Below, in pieces: positions 48,577 to 58,764 of a stretch of DNA of 64,000 bases (positions are counted from its first letter, which is position 1; each line of letters begins with the position of its first letter). The notes below the pieces were generated by a model. The model made no database searches and was not told the DNA's origin. It saw only the letters and a program-made list of their open reading frames with translations. A program made the position numbers and the translations under genes. The stretch is taken from positions 2,418,001-2,482,000 of the forward strand of contig NZ_AP022579.1 in NCBI RefSeq assembly GCF_010731295.1. The letters run 5' to 3'. The DNA comes from Mycolicibacterium boenickei (GTDB lineage Bacteria; Actinomycetota; Actinomycetes; Mycobacteriales; Mycobacteriaceae).

Positions 48577-51413
48577 GCATGCATCGGGCCGGCCGGCCCT
48601 TCGTCGCGCGGTCCGTGCGCGTTCTTGCCGTGCCCATCATCGTGTTCTGGGCGCTGCTGGCTGTCGCGACGAACACGTTCATCCCGCAGGTCGAACGGGT
48701 CGCCGAGGAACTCGCCGGGTCGATGATCCCGAGCTACGCACCGTCGCAGGTGGCGATGCTGCGCATCGGCGAGAAGTTCCAGGAGTCCACCTCCACCAGC
48801 CTGACCATGCTGGTGTTCGAAGCCGACCGGCCGCTCGACGACGGCGACCACCGCTACTACGACGATCTGATGAATCGGCTCAAGCAGGATCCCGAACACG
48901 TGCAGTACGTGATGGATCTGTGGGGTAAGCCCATCACGGCGGCCGGTGCCCAAAGTGTGGACGGCAAGGCGACTTTCGTGCTGTTGCGGCTCGCCGGAAA
49001 CATCGGGCAGCTCCAGGCGAACGAGTCCGTCAACGCGGTACGGGACATCATCGCCGACGACACCCCGCCTCCCGGGCTCAAGGTCTACGTCAGCGGGGCG
49101 GCACCGTTGGCCGCGGACACCCTGACGATCGCCAACTCCAGCCTCAACAACATCACGATCCTGACGATCATCCTCATCGTGATCATGCTGCTGGTGGTCT
49201 ACCGCTCGGTTCCCAACCTGCTGGTGCCGCTGGTCAGTGTGCTGATCGAAATGCTTGTCGCCAAAGGCGTCATCGCGACGCTGGGGCACTTCGGGATCAT
49301 CCCGTTGTCGTCGTTCGCGGTGAACATCGTCGTGGCGCTGACGCTGGGGGCAGGCACTGACTACGGCATCTTCCTACTGGGCCGCTATCAGGAGGCCAGG
49401 CAGGACGGCGAAAGCCGTGAAGACGCGTACTACACCGCTTATCGCAGTGTCGCCCCCATCATCATCGGCTCGGGTCTGACGATCGCCGGCGCATGTTATT
49501 GCCTGAGCCTGGCCCGGCTGGACTACTTCCACACCATGGGACCGGCGGTCGCCATCAGCATGCTGTTCACCATCGCCGCCGCGCTGACGCTCGCGCCGGC
49601 GATACTCACCCTGGGCAGTCTCTTCGGTCTGTTCGATCCGAGGAGGGTGGCCAAGGGGCATCTGTACCGACGGATCGCCACCAGTGTGGTGCGCTGGCCC
49701 AAACCCGTCTTCGTGGCAAGCACGGCCATCGTGATGATCGGAGCGGTCTTCGTCCCGACCTATCGGGTCAGCTACGACGATCGTGCCTACCAACCGTCCG
49801 ATGGCGCAGCCAATCTCGGCTTCGCAGCCTCCGATCGGCACTTCTCGCAGAGCAAACTGTTCAGTGAGATGCTGATGGTCGAGAGCGACCACGACATGCG
49901 CAACTCGGCCGACTTCATCTCGCTGGACCGGGTGGCCAAGAGCCTGATCCGGCTTCCCGGTGTCGCCATGGTGCAGAGCATCACCCGGCCGCTGGGGCGG
50001 CCGTTGGAGCACGCCACGATTCCGTACCTGTTCACCACCCAGGGCAGTGGCAGCGGTCAGCAGCTGCCGTTCAACGAGCAGCAGAACCAGAACACCGACA
50101 AGCAGGCCGAGATTCAGGCACGTTCGGTCGAGGTGCTGCAGAAGGTGATCGGGCTGACCCAGCAGATGGCCGACGAACTGCATTCGACCGTACTCACCTT
50201 GGAGAACCTCAAGCAGGTCACCGATGACATGAACGCCGGGATCTCGAATCTCGACGACTTTCTGCGGCCATTGAAGAACTATTTCTATTGGGAGCCACAC
50301 TGTTTCGACATCCCAGCCTGCTGGGCCATGCGATCACTGTTCGACTCCCTAGACGGGATCGACAGCCTCGATGCGCAGATCGCTGATGCGGTTACGTCTT
50401 TCGAGGCCATCGACCGGCTGCTGCCGCAGATGATCTCGCAGTTGGAGCGGATGATGGCCGACAGCCGGTCCCTGCTGGGTGTGATCACCAACAACTACGG
50501 CCCGGCTCATCTGCAGACCACACAGACCGATCAGACGTACTACGACCTGATCAACGTCGGTAACGACTTCGACCAGTCCCGCAGTGACGACTTCTTCTAC
50601 ATCCCGAGGGAGGCATTCGACAACGAGGACGTCAAGACCGGCATGCAGTTGATGATGTCGCCGGATGGAAAGGCCGCCCGGTTCATCGTCACCCACGAGG
50701 GCAATGCCATGGGGCCGGAAGGAATCGACCACGTCGAACAGTTCCCGGAGGCGATCAAGGCCGCGCTCAAGGAGACCTCGCTCGCCGGTTCGAAGATCTA
50801 TATCGGGGGCGCCGGCTCGAACAACAAGGACATCAAGGCCTATGCGGCCTCCGATCTGCTGATCGTGGCGATCGCCGCGTTCGTCCTGATCTTCCTGATC
50901 ATGCTGTATCTGACCCGGAGCCTGGTTGCCGCCCTGGTCATTCCCGGCACGGTGGCGTTCTCGTACGCGGGAGCGTTCGGACTGTCAATCCTGGTGTGGC
51001 AGCACATCATCGGCCTCCACCTGCACTGGCTGGTGCTGCCGCTGACCTTCATCATCCTGGTCGCGGTCGGCTCCGACTACAACTTGCTGCTGATCTCCCG
51101 CGTGAAGGAGGAGTCGGGCGCCGGTTTGAACACCGGGCTGATCCGCGCGCTGGGCAGCACCGGTGGCGTGGTGACATCGGCCGGGCTGGTGTTCGCGTTC
51201 ACGATGCTGGCCATGTTGATCAGCGATCTACGCACCATCGGTCAGGTGGGTTCGACGGTGTGTATCGGTCTGCTGCTGGACACGCTGATCGTGCGCTCGT
51301 TCGTCGTGCCGTGCCTGTTGCGCTTCCTCGGGCCGTGGTTCTGGTGGCCGACCTTCATCCGGCAGCGCCCCTTGCGACAGCGGTCGCCGCAACGACAGCG
51401 ACAGGAGGCATGA
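48573..51413 (+). CDS. mmpL: MmpL-family RND transporter
   Basis: 946 residues. Two RND halves, each with a first helix, a periplasmic domain, then five helices. Seen are the proton-relay segments TLGAGTDYGIFLLGRYQEARQ and VAVGSDYNLLLISRVKEE, with GTDYG and GSDYN as the typical Asp-Tyr pairs. The long central periplasmic helical insert (about 490-720) is as in MmpL4/MmpL5. GTG at 48573; the ATG at 48579 is an alternative. Proton-driven exporter of a lipid or siderophore. Confidence 0.94.
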   Translation: MSMHRAGRPFVARSVRVLAVPIIVFWALLAVATNTFIPQVERVAEELAGSMIPSYAPSQVAMLRIGEKFQESTSTSLTMLVFEADRPLDDGDHRYYDDLMNRLKQDPEHVQYVMDLWGKPITAAGAQSVDGKATFVLLRLAGNIGQLQANESVNAVRDIIADDTPPPGLKVYVSGAAPLAADTLTIANSSLNNITILTIILIVIMLLVVYRSVPNLLVPLVSVLIEMLVAKGVIATLGHFGIIPLSSFAVNIVVALTLGAGTDYGIFLLGRYQEARQDGESREDAYYTAYRSVAPIIIGSGLTIAGACYCLSLARLDYFHTMGPAVAISMLFTIAAALTLAPAILTLGSLFGLFDPRRVAKGHLYRRIATSVVRWPKPVFVASTAIVMIGAVFVPTYRVSYDDRAYQPSDGAANLGFAASDRHFSQSKLFSEMLMVESDHDMRNSADFISLDRVAKSLIRLPGVAMVQSITRPLGRPLEHATIPYLFTTQGSGSGQQLPFNEQQNQNTDKQAEIQARSVEVLQKVIGLTQQMADELHSTVLTLENLKQVTDDMNAGISNLDDFLRPLKNYFYWEPHCFDIPACWAMRSLFDSLDGIDSLDAQIADAVTSFEAIDRLLPQMISQLERMMADSRSLLGVITNNYGPAHLQTTQTDQTYYDLINVGNDFDQSRSDDFFYIPREAFDNEDVKTGMQLMMSPDGKAARFIVTHEGNAMGPEGIDHVEQFPEAIKAALKETSLAGSKIYIGGAGSNNKDIKAYAASDLLIVAIAAFVLIFLIMLYLTRSLVAALVIPGTVAFSYAGAFGLSILVWQHIIGLHLHWLVLPLTFIILVAVGSDYNLLLISRVKEESGAGLNTGLIRALGSTGGVVTSAGLVFAFTMLAMLISDLRTIGQVGSTVCIGLLLDTLIVRSFVVPCLLRFLGPWFWWPTFIRQRPLRQRSPQRQRQEA

Positions 51414-51414
51414 C

Positions 51415-51834
51415 ATGACGACGTCGACGCTGTTCGGCATCCTGTCGATCGTCTCCTTCGTACTGATCTGGGTGTTCGCCGTCGTCGCGTTCATGTTCAC
51501 GAGGCGGATGCGGGGGCACTCACACGTCACGTCGGAACTCGGCATCGGCACCCTGCCTGCGACGCTGCGCAAGGTCCGCCGGCGCGAGCCCCTCTCGGAC
51601 GACGAACTGAGCCTCGCGCGGCAGGTGCTCTCCGACCGCGGCAGCGTCTTTGCGCTCGCGGTTCCGGCCACCCTGTTCTGTATCGGATGCTTCTACGTCT
51701 TCGGCAGCCTCGAGCAGCTGCACGGGCACACCCCGTCGGAGCGCACGTTCCTCGGCGTCTTCCCGATGCTCACCTCGACCAACATGGCGGTCCAGATACT
51801 CCGCAGCGCACGGCTGAAGCGGCGGCTCCCGTAA
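51415..51834 (+). CDS. Small membrane protein following mmpL
   Basis: 139 residues: a first helix (about 5-28), a charged middle (RRMRGHSHVTSELGIGTLPATLRKVRRRE), then a second helix (about 77-95) and a possible re-entrant segment. Starts 1 base after the mmpL stop, so it is co-transcribed with it. No recognised family. Confidence 0.78.
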   Translation: MTTSTLFGILSIVSFVLIWVFAVVAFMFTRRMRGHSHVTSELGIGTLPATLRKVRRREPLSDDELSLARQVLSDRGSVFALAVPATLFCIGCFYVFGSLEQLHGHTPSERTFLGVFPMLTSTNMAVQILRSARLKRRLP

Positions 51835-51894
51835 CCGAGTCATCCGGCGTCGGCGATTCGGCGATGTCCGGGTGCGCTGGCAACATCACGGAGC

Positions 51895-52404
51895 ATGACG
51901 TCGAACCAGCGGCCGATGCCGCCCATGAATGCCGACGAGCGCACGACACTGGAGGGCTGGCTCGACTTCTACCGCGCCACGTTGGGCCTGAAATGCGAGG
52001 GCCTGACTGACGAGCAGCTGCGCTCGGCGTCGGTGCCACCGTCGGAGTTGACCTTGCTGGGCCTGGTGCAGCACGCGGCAGAAGTGGAACGAAACTGGTT
52101 CCGCAGAGTGCTCAAAGGTGAAGACGCGCCACCGATCTTCGGTCCTCGGAATCCCGACGGCCACGACGGCGGCTTCGAGGTGACCGCGCACTCGTCATTC
52201 CGGGTCGCCGCGCAGACCTGGCAGGACGAGGTGGCGCAGGCGCGGATCAACTGTGCGGCGCACGGGCTCGACGACACGGTCGCGTTCATGGGCGGTGCGG
52301 TCAGCTTGCGCTGGATCTACACGCACATGATCGCCGAGTACGCGCGCCATTGCGGGCACGCGGACCTGATCCGCGAACGCGTCGACGGGCGGGTGGGCGT
52401 CTGA
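51895..52404 (+). CDS. DinB/YfiT-like (DUF664) four-helix protein
   Basis: 169 residues. DUF664 features: LLGLVQHAAEVERNWFRRVL carrying the first metal His and YTHMIAEYARHCGHADLIRE with the second and third. The three His form a metal site in this superfamily, which includes mycothiol-dependent maleylpyruvate isomerase relatives and stress proteins. Function not assigned. Confidence 0.9.
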   Translation: MTSNQRPMPPMNADERTTLEGWLDFYRATLGLKCEGLTDEQLRSASVPPSELTLLGLVQHAAEVERNWFRRVLKGEDAPPIFGPRNPDGHDGGFEVTAHSSFRVAAQTWQDEVAQARINCAAHGLDDTVAFMGGAVSLRWIYTHMIAEYARHCGHADLIRERVDGRVGV

Positions 52405-52410
52405 GACCGA

Positions 52411-53295
52411 TCAGGAATTGGATGCCGTCCCTAGTGCGTCGAGCAGGCAGTTGACGGCAAGCTTGCCCAGCGCATCGGAGGCCAGTGGGCTGTCGCCGGT
52501 GAGCAGCCGGCGGTCTTGATGCACGGTGCCGGCCATCTCGTCGTTGACGACGGTGAGCCCTTGCTTGGTCAGCAGGTCGGCGACGAGCCACTGCAGCCGC
52601 CCGGGCAGATATCCGATGTCGATGTTGGGGCCCTCGTCGAGCGAGTCGGGGAACACGCAGACCGAATACCCGGCCAACGGTGACCGGGGTTTGCCGAGGC
52701 CGGCGGCCAGCAGGGCCGCCGGACCATGGCACAGCGTGATGATGAACCGGCCGTGGTCCAGAGCCCAGTTCAAGGTCTGGCCTACCGCTGTGCTGCCGGG
52801 CAGCCCGACGACGGCGCCGTGTCCGCCGGGGATGAACACCGCCAGATAGTCGGAACCCGGTTTGAGATCGGCGACCACCTCCGACAGCTTGCGGGGTTGC
52901 TTGAGCTTGGGTTTGAGCGTCTCGTAGGTCGACAGCACGGCGTCGTCCTCGTGGGGCATGGCCCACAGCTCCAGTTTGGCCGGGTACCCGGAGATGGTCG
53001 CGACGTCGACGTCGAATCCGGTCTGCATCAGATGGTGCAGCGGCAGCAGCATCTCCACCGGGTGGTTACCGGTGGAGAACATCTTTCCGTTCTGGCACAA
53101 CACATATCGCTCTTCAGCGGCGATCATCAGCACCTTCCACCGGCCCTCGGTGTAGGCGCCCGGGTGTTCGACGCCGGCGAAGTCGGTCTTCGGTGCGGTG
53201 TACTGACTCAACGAGTAGGGCGACGGGAAGTAGGCGTTGTCCTCGGCCTCATCGGGCGTGGGCACCTTGCTGAGGTCGTCTGTGTCGTGTGACAT
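52411..53295 (-). CDS. hchA: Hsp31-like glyoxalase III / chaperone
   Basis: 294 residues, strongly similar to E. coli HchA along the whole length: [37 protein letters not shown], and the nucleophile elbow LCHGPAA with C189 and H190. E81 is the expected third catalytic residue. Converts methylglyoxal to D-lactate and acts as holdase. ATG at 53295; a GTG at 53304 would add three residues and has a better-placed AAAGG. Confidence 0.93.
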   Translation of the reverse strand: MSHDTDDLSKVPTPDEAEDNAYFPSPYSLSQYTAPKTDFAGVEHPGAYTEGRWKVLMIAAEERYVLCQNGKMFSTGNHPVEMLLPLHHLMQTGFDVDVATISGYPAKLELWAMPHEDDAVLSTYETLKPKLKQPRKLSEVVADLKPGSDYLAVFIPGGHGAVVGLPGSTAVGQTLNWALDHGRFIITLCHGPAALLAAGLGKPRSPLAGYSVCVFPDSLDEGPNIDIGYLPGRLQWLVADLLTKQGLTVVNDEMAGTVHQDRRLLTGDSPLASDALGKLAVNCLLDALGTASNS

Positions 53296-53365
53296 CTCGT
53301 TCACCACTTCCTTTGGTTCGTGCGGTGAGGTCAGTGATACCCGGCGTTGAGCCACCTCATGCGTG

Positions 53366-54067
53366 TCACCGCAATGGCAGCTCGGCGAATATCGGCGTGG
53401 TTGGTGTGGTCGAGCCGGCGCCCGGCTCGACAGTGAAGGCCAACGCCGATGCGTCGCCGAGATCCGGTAGCACCGCCGTGGTCGACGGCGCGACTGCGGC
53501 GGAGTCCATGGTGCCCGCCGACGTCGCTGCGCCCTCGCGCAGCAGCCACATCTGATAGACGGTGCCGGTTTGCGGCGGCGTGACACCGTTCATCACCAGC
53601 ACGCCGGCGTTGCGCTCGCGAGAGAACACCACGGTCGCGGTGCCGCCGGTTGGTATGGCCCCTGACACGGTTCGCACGTCGGGGGCGGCGAAGATCTGCT
53701 CGGCCGTCGTCGCCGGGGGGCGCGGGCTGAGCGCGATACCGATGCCGACGCCGGCGAGGGCGACGACGACGGCTGCCGCGGCCGCCAGCGCCGCGTTTCG
53801 CCAGCGCGCCCTCGGCCGCAGCTCGGGAACCGAGACCGCTGCCAGCAGCTGCTCGCGCAGATGCGCCGGTGGCTCAAGGGCGGTGGATCCCGCCAGCCGG
53901 GCCATGGTCTCCCGCGCGTCCCGCACCTCGGCTCGGAATTGCGCCGCGACCTCGGGAGCAGCGACTGCCAGACGCCGCTCGAGGTCGGCGCGCTCACTGT
54001 CGGACACCGCGTGCAGCGCGTACGGCGTCGCCAGATCGAGAAGTTCGGAGTCAAGTGGCTCGGTCAT
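53366..54067 (-). CDS. rskA: Anti-sigma-K factor RskA
   Basis: 233 residues, close to M. tuberculosis RskA throughout: N-terminal sigma-binding domain ([25 protein letters not shown]), one helix ([22 protein letters not shown]), then the periplasmic domain with [24 protein letters not shown] and the [14 protein letters not shown] ending. A transmembrane anti-sigma factor cleaved by regulated proteolysis. The ATG overlaps the sigK stop (ATGA). Confidence 0.96.
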   Translation of the reverse strand: MTEPLDSELLDLATPYALHAVSDSERADLERRLAVAAPEVAAQFRAEVRDARETMARLAGSTALEPPAHLREQLLAAVSVPELRPRARWRNAALAAAAAVVVALAGVGIGIALSPRPPATTAEQIFAAPDVRTVSGAIPTGGTATVVFSRERNAGVLVMNGVTPPQTGTVYQMWLLREGAATSAGTMDSAAVAPSTTAVLPDLGDASALAFTVEPGAGSTTPTTPIFAELPLR

Positions 54068-54645
54068 GCGGCCCCCAGACAATCGCGTAGGCCGCGGAGG
54101 GCGTCGCGCATCCGCGATTTGATGGTGGCGAGGTTGGCTGCCAGCCGTTGCGAGACCTGGCTATAGGTCAATCCGTCGTAGTAGGCGAGGTGGATGCACT
54201 CGCGTTGGGCATCGGTCAGCGTGGACAGGCATTCGGCCACCCGGCGCTGTTCATCCTGGGTGATCACCGAGTCGGCGACCTGATCGGCGGGCAACTCCAC
54301 GCTGGACGCCCCGTAGCGCGATTCGCGCTGGCTGGCGGCTTGTTCGGCACGCACCCTGTCCACTGCCCGCCGGTGTGCGAGCGTCATCAGCCACGCCGTC
54401 GGGGATCCGGCTGCCGGGTCGTAGCTGTCTGCGGTGCGCCACACCTGGAGGTAGATGTCCTGGGTGGTTTCCTCGCTGTATCCCGGGTCCCGCAGAACCC
54501 GGATGACCAGGCCGAACACCCTGGACCGCGTATGGTCGTACAGTTCGGCGAAGGCGTCGACGTCGCGTCGGGCCACCCGCCGCAGCAACGCGTCGAGTTC
54601 GGCGGTCACCCACAGCAGCCTAGCCACCGGGGCCTGCGCCGTCAT
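54064..54645 (-). CDS. sigK: ECF sigma factor SigK
   Basis: 193 residues. Region 2 has [27 protein letters not shown] and region 4 has [33 protein letters not shown]; the sequence follows M. tuberculosis SigK closely. ATG at 54645; a GTG at 54609 would remove the 12 least conserved residues. Controls a small regulon that in tuberculosis includes mpt70/mpt83 and its own operon. Confidence 0.96.
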   Translation of the reverse strand: MTAQAPVARLLWVTAELDALLRRVARRDVDAFAELYDHTRSRVFGLVIRVLRDPGYSEETTQDIYLQVWRTADSYDPAAGSPTAWLMTLAHRRAVDRVRAEQAASQRESRYGASSVELPADQVADSVITQDEQRRVAECLSTLTDAQRECIHLAYYDGLTYSQVSQRLAANLATIKSRMRDALRGLRDCLGAA

Positions 54646-54647
54646 GC

Positions 54648-55427
54648 TTATCCACATCTCGGCGGAATGGGTATGAAAAATGAAGTGCGCGAGCAGTATT
54701 CGTCAAAGCCGGGCCGGCCTGCCATATGCTTCTCGGTCAGTCGGGCGCCGGTCGCGTACACCAGGAAGTACGTCATGAGTACCGGGGAGAGCACCGTCAT
54801 GAGTGACTGCCAGGTGCAGATGGTCACCAGCCACAGTCCCCACCACACGCAGCTGTCGCCGAAGTAGTTGGGATGGCGGGTCCAGGACCACAATCCGCGG
54901 TCCATGATCGCGCCATGGTGGGAGGGATCGGTTTTGAACCGTCGCAGCTGATGGTCGCCGACCGCCTCGAATGCCAGCCCGACGGCCCAGATCAGTACGC
55001 CCACAACCAGGACCGGTCGCACGACGGCTGGGGTCGGCCCCAATGTCGAGGACAGCTGCACCGGCAGCGAGATGAACCAGGTTGCCGCTCCTTGGATCAC
55101 GAACACCTTGCGCAGCACGTGACCGGCCGAGTAGTTGCCATCCAGTAGCTCCCGATAGCGGGGGTCTTCCCCCTTGCCCGCGGACTTGACCACCATGTGC
55201 CAGGACAGGCGGCCTGCCCAGAGCGTGATGAGCACCAACAGCAGGATGCGCCGGCCGGGGTCGCCGGATCCGAGTACGGCGCTGACGGCGGCGACCACGA
55301 TGAACCCGATGCCCCAGGCCACGTCGACGACGTTGTACCGCCCGAGCGCTCGGCCGATCACGAACGTCGCCCCGTGCACGACAGCGATGGCGGCCAGCGA
55401 AACCACGGTGACGATGAACAGGTTCAC
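54648..55427 (-). CDS. DUF1295 / steroid 5-alpha-reductase-like membrane protein
   Basis: 259 residues with about six helices. The C-terminal NADPH-binding region carries GLWSWTRHPNYFGDSCVWWG, diagnostic of DUF1295. Corresponds by position to Rv0446c. GTG at 55427 with AGGAGG 6 bases upstream. Probably a lipid double-bond reductase or methyltransferase-type membrane enzyme; the substrate is unknown. Confidence 0.92.
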   Translation of the reverse strand: MNLFIVTVVSLAAIAVVHGATFVIGRALGRYNVVDVAWGIGFIVVAAVSAVLGSGDPGRRILLLVLITLWAGRLSWHMVVKSAGKGEDPRYRELLDGNYSAGHVLRKVFVIQGAATWFISLPVQLSSTLGPTPAVVRPVLVVGVLIWAVGLAFEAVGDHQLRRFKTDPSHHGAIMDRGLWSWTRHPNYFGDSCVWWGLWLVTICTWQSLMTVLSPVLMTYFLVYATGARLTEKHMAGRPGFDEYCSRTSFFIPIPPRCG

Positions 55428-56692
55428 CGGTGTCCTCCTGTCGGGGCGAATGTCCACTGGTATACGTCGAGATAGCCTGAGGTGAAGCCCGCTTCGGAGT
55501 ACGCCAGGTACAGCTCCCACATGCGCGCGAACACTTCGTCGAAACCGAGCCCGGTCACTGCGTCACGGCGGGAGACGAAACGTTCCCGCCACAGTCGCAG
55601 GGTCTCGGCATAGTGCGGCCGCAGCGACATCATGTCGACGGTGCGCAGCCGGGTATGCCGTTCGGTGAGGCCGATGATCGCTTCGGTCGACGGGAGCAAC
55701 CCGCCGGGGAAGATGTACTTCTGGATCCAGGTGTGCGTGCCGCGTGAGGCCAGCATGCGGTCGTGCGGCATGGTGATCGCCTGGATCGCGACTCGCCCTC
55801 CGGGGATGACGAGCCGGTCCAGCGCTCGAAAATAGGTGGGCCAGAATTGATATCCCACGGCTTCGACCATCTCGACCGACACCACTGCGTCGTAGCAGCC
55901 GTCGGCGTCGCGGTAGTCCAGCAGGTCGACACGGACCCGGTCTGCCAGGCCGGCCGCCGCCACTCGCTGCCGGGCCAGCCGTTGTTGCTCGGCCGACAGG
56001 GTGATCGAACGGACTTCGGCGCCGCGCTCGGCGGCCTGGATGCAGAGTTGACCCCAGCCGGTACCGATCTCCAGTACTCGGCTGCCGGGACCCACGCCCG
56101 CGGCGTCGAGCAGGCGGTCGATCTTCCGGCGCTGAGCCTCGGCCAGTCCGGCTGCCGTCCCGGGGAGTTGCGGGAACAGCGCGCTGGAGTACGTCATCGT
56201 CTCGTCGAGAAACTCCGAGAACAGCTCGTTCGACAGGTCGTAGTGCGCCGCGATGTTCCGCCGGGACTGAGCGGGGTCGTTGTGCGCCGAGCGTGGTGAC
56301 CGAGGCAGTGTCACGGTCCGGAACCGTTGTAGCGCAGCAGGAACCAGTTCACCCATGGATCTGCCGAATTCGGTGAGCAACCCCACGAGATCATCGGAAT
56401 GCCACTCACCGGCCATATAGGACTCGCCGAATCCGATCAGGCCGTGGCAGCCGATCCGCCGGGCCAGGGCCTCCGGACTCTCGATGACCATGGTGGGTAG
56501 TGTCGGATCGGCCGCGCCGATCACGGTCCGGTCAGGAAACGCCAGGCGGACCGGCAATGTCGCGGCGGCTCGGCGCAGCAGTCGGTCGGCCACCGCACCG
56601 GAGATCGCGGCTACCGGGCCACGTGGTGGGTGTGCCACGTCTGGCCAGCGAGTGGGGTCGACGGCGGGGGACGTTCCGGTCCGGGTGTTCAC
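55424..56692 (-). CDS. ufaA1: Cyclopropane-fatty-acid synthase-like methyltransferase (UfaA1)
   Basis: 422 residues. SAM-binding VLEIGTGWGQLCIQAAERGAEV and CFA-synthase motifs IAAHYDLSNELFSEFLDETMTYSSALF and EMVEAVGYQFWPTYFRALD. Transfers a methylene from SAM to unsaturated phospholipid acyl chains. Corresponds to Rv0447c. GTG at 56692 overlapping the DUF1365 stop (GTGA). An upstream in-frame start is possible but runs into the neighbour. Confidence 0.94.
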   Translation of the reverse strand: MNTRTGTSPAVDPTRWPDVAHPPRGPVAAISGAVADRLLRRAAATLPVRLAFPDRTVIGAADPTLPTMVIESPEALARRIGCHGLIGFGESYMAGEWHSDDLVGLLTEFGRSMGELVPAALQRFRTVTLPRSPRSAHNDPAQSRRNIAAHYDLSNELFSEFLDETMTYSSALFPQLPGTAAGLAEAQRRKIDRLLDAAGVGPGSRVLEIGTGWGQLCIQAAERGAEVRSITLSAEQQRLARQRVAAAGLADRVRVDLLDYRDADGCYDAVVSVEMVEAVGYQFWPTYFRALDRLVIPGGRVAIQAITMPHDRMLASRGTHTWIQKYIFPGGLLPSTEAIIGLTERHTRLRTVDMMSLRPHYAETLRLWRERFVSRRDAVTGLGFDEVFARMWELYLAYSEAGFTSGYLDVYQWTFAPTGGHR

Positions 56693-57426
56693 AGTAACCT
56701 TCCTCGGTTCTCGGTAACGGACTCTTCGGCGGGGCGGGGAACGACCGGCACTCGGCGCAGCCACAACGTGATTCCCTCGATCCGGATGGCGAGGGCTCCG
56801 GCCAGCGGCGCCAGCGGCGCGGTCAATTGCAGTCGCAGAACTTCCCAGATGGTCGCCGGCCTGCGATCACCGCGCAGGGTGGCAACGAAGGGCGGATGTC
56901 CTTGGCGGTGCAGCGAAACGGTCACGGCAACGTGTTCGCCGGGTTTGGGAGCCCGCACCTGGTAGTAGCCTTCGACGGCATTGAACGGTGAGACGTACAT
57001 GCGCTTGGGCACCCGCGCGGGTTGCCCGGCGGGAAGCAGATAAGCGTGCCGTCGGCCGTAGGTGTTGTGGACTTCGGCGATCACGTATCGCAGTGCGCCG
57101 GCGGCATCGTGGCACCAGTACAGGCTCAGCGGATTGAACACATACCCGAGCACCCGCGCCTGGAGCAACGCGGTCACCCGACCGCCGGCGAGATCCACGT
57201 CGTGCGACCACAAGAATGTGTCGACACGTTGGCGCAGTGAGTCTTTCGGTCCGCCCGCGAAATGGTCGTCCGCCTCGAATCGGGCAAACGCCCGCAGCCA
57301 GCGCGGCAACTGCGGTAGCCGGTCGAGGTCCACGTACCAGCAGTAACCGCGGTAGCTGAAGCGATGGTGCACGGGGGCGCGGCGGACGTGGGTGATCCTG
57401 GTCCGGTACAGCGCAGGGGTCAGCAC
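56689..57426 (-). CDS. DUF1365 protein
   Basis: 245 residues. DUF1365 features: LYRTRITHVRRAPVHHRFSYRGYCWYVDLDRLP at the start, RVLGYVFNPLSLYWCHDAAGALRYVIAEVHNTYG in the middle and KRMYVSPFN near the end. Typically encoded with a CFA synthase and an FAD oxidoreductase, as here, implying joint modification of fatty acids. Corresponds to Rv0448c. GTG at 57426. Confidence 0.93.
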   Translation of the reverse strand: MLTPALYRTRITHVRRAPVHHRFSYRGYCWYVDLDRLPQLPRWLRAFARFEADDHFAGGPKDSLRQRVDTFLWSHDVDLAGGRVTALLQARVLGYVFNPLSLYWCHDAAGALRYVIAEVHNTYGRRHAYLLPAGQPARVPKRMYVSPFNAVEGYYQVRAPKPGEHVAVTVSLHRQGHPPFVATLRGDRRPATIWEVLRLQLTAPLAPLAGALAIRIEGITLWLRRVPVVPRPAEESVTENRGRLL

Positions 57427-58721
57427 GACAGCGGCTCCACAACGGTGCCGCCGGCCCACCGGGCGCCGAGCCGTTCCGCGGCCGCCAATCCCGATGCGGC
57501 GCCGTCCTCATGGAATCCCCAGCCGTGGTAGGCCCCGGCGAAGGCTATCCGGTCGTCGTTGAGGTGAGGCAGGAGTTGTTGGGCGGCTAACGATTCGGTG
57601 GTGTAGGTGGGATGGGCGTAGACCATCTCGGCCACGACCTTCGCGGGGTCCACTCGATGGGTGCCGCCCAGGGTCACCAGGTAACGCCGAGTGCCACTCA
57701 GCCTCATCAGCCTCGTGATGTCGTAGCTGACGGTGACGGCCTGATCAACGGGGTCGATCAGGTAGTTCCACGAAGCACGTGCCCTCGGTAGGCGTGGCAG
57801 CACCGACGCGTCGGTGTGCAACTGAGCCTGGTTGAGGCTGTAGGGGATGGCCCCGAGGATGCGACGTTCGTTCTCGCTGGGGTGGTCGAGCATCAGCAGC
57901 GCCTGGTTCGGATGGGTAGCGATGACGGCGGCATCGAACCGCCGCGGCTGCTGCCCGTCGACGGTGATCAGCACGCCGTCTGCGCATCGCCGCACCGATC
58001 GCACGTGAGCGCCGGTGATCGCCTCGGGCAGCCGGGACACGATGGCGTCGACATAGTTGGCCGACCCGCCCACCACCGTGCGCCAGGTCGGAGAGCCGAA
58101 CACCGACAGCATCCCGTGGTGCTGCAGGAAGACGAACAGGTACCGGGCCGGGTAGCGCAGTGCCTCACCCGGCGGGCATGACCACACGGCGGCGACCAAC
58201 GGCGTCATGAATCGGTCGGTGAAATACCGGGAGAACCCATGCCGGTGCAGGAACTCGTCGAGGGTCAGCTCGTCTCCGGCAGCCTCACGTCGCAGCAATT
58301 GCGTTGCCAGCCGGTGAAATCGGGTGATCTCGCCCAGCATCAGCAGATAGCGCGGCCGGCCCGCATTGGACCAGCTGGGAAACAACCCGCCCAGGCCGCG
58401 CGCCCCGGCGTACTCCAGACCGGTGCCGTCGTCTCGTACGGACATCGACATGTCGGTGTCCTGCGTACGGATCCCGAGTTCGTCGAACAGCCGACACAGG
58501 GTCGGATACGTGCGGTCATTGTGCACCAGGAAAGCCGTGTCGAGCGCGACGGTGTGACCGTCCTCGACGACGTGCTGCGTATGGGCATGCCCGCCGAAGC
58601 GGGTGTCGGCTTCGAGCAGGGTGACGCGGTCACGGGCCGACAGGACATGTGCGGCCGTCAGACCCGCGACACCGCTGCCTATCACCGCAACGGCACGCCC
58701 GCCGGGATGAATATGTTCCAC
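57420..58721 (-). CDS. FAD-dependent amine-oxidase-like oxidoreductase
   Basis: 433 residues. N-terminal FAD motif VAVIGSGVAGLTAAHVLSARDRVTLLEAD, then GGHAHTQ, and ending GWGFHEDGAASGLAAAERLG. Corresponds to Rv0449c. It works with the DUF1365 and CFA-synthase-like proteins, perhaps in furan- or methyl-branched fatty-acid formation in relatives. First gene of the sigK operon: a SigK-type promoter candidate ends 7 bases before its GTG. Confidence 0.92.
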   Translation of the reverse strand: MEHIHPGGRAVAVIGSGVAGLTAAHVLSARDRVTLLEADTRFGGHAHTQHVVEDGHTVALDTAFLVHNDRTYPTLCRLFDELGIRTQDTDMSMSVRDDGTGLEYAGARGLGGLFPSWSNAGRPRYLLMLGEITRFHRLATQLLRREAAGDELTLDEFLHRHGFSRYFTDRFMTPLVAAVWSCPPGEALRYPARYLFVFLQHHGMLSVFGSPTWRTVVGGSANYVDAIVSRLPEAITGAHVRSVRRCADGVLITVDGQQPRRFDAAVIATHPNQALLMLDHPSENERRILGAIPYSLNQAQLHTDASVLPRLPRARASWNYLIDPVDQAVTVSYDITRLMRLSGTRRYLVTLGGTHRVDPAKVVAEMVYAHPTYTTESLAAQQLLPHLNDDRIAFAGAYHGWGFHEDGAASGLAAAERLGARWAGGTVVEPLSC

Positions 58722-58728
58722 ACCCGGT

Positions 58729-58755
58729 ATTCGGAGTCGGTCCCGGCCCGGATGG
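58729..58755 (-). promoter_or_regulatory. Candidate SigK promoter of the sigK operon
   Basis: On the minus strand, CCATCC (58750-58755), 15 bases, then CCGAAT (58729-58734), seven bases before the GTG at 58721. Both boxes match the SigK consensus as I remember it; the spacer is 1-2 bases shorter than I recall. The position suggests a leaderless mRNA and autoregulation of sigK-rskA. Confidence 0.5.
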
Positions 58756-58764
58756 GAAGAACTT

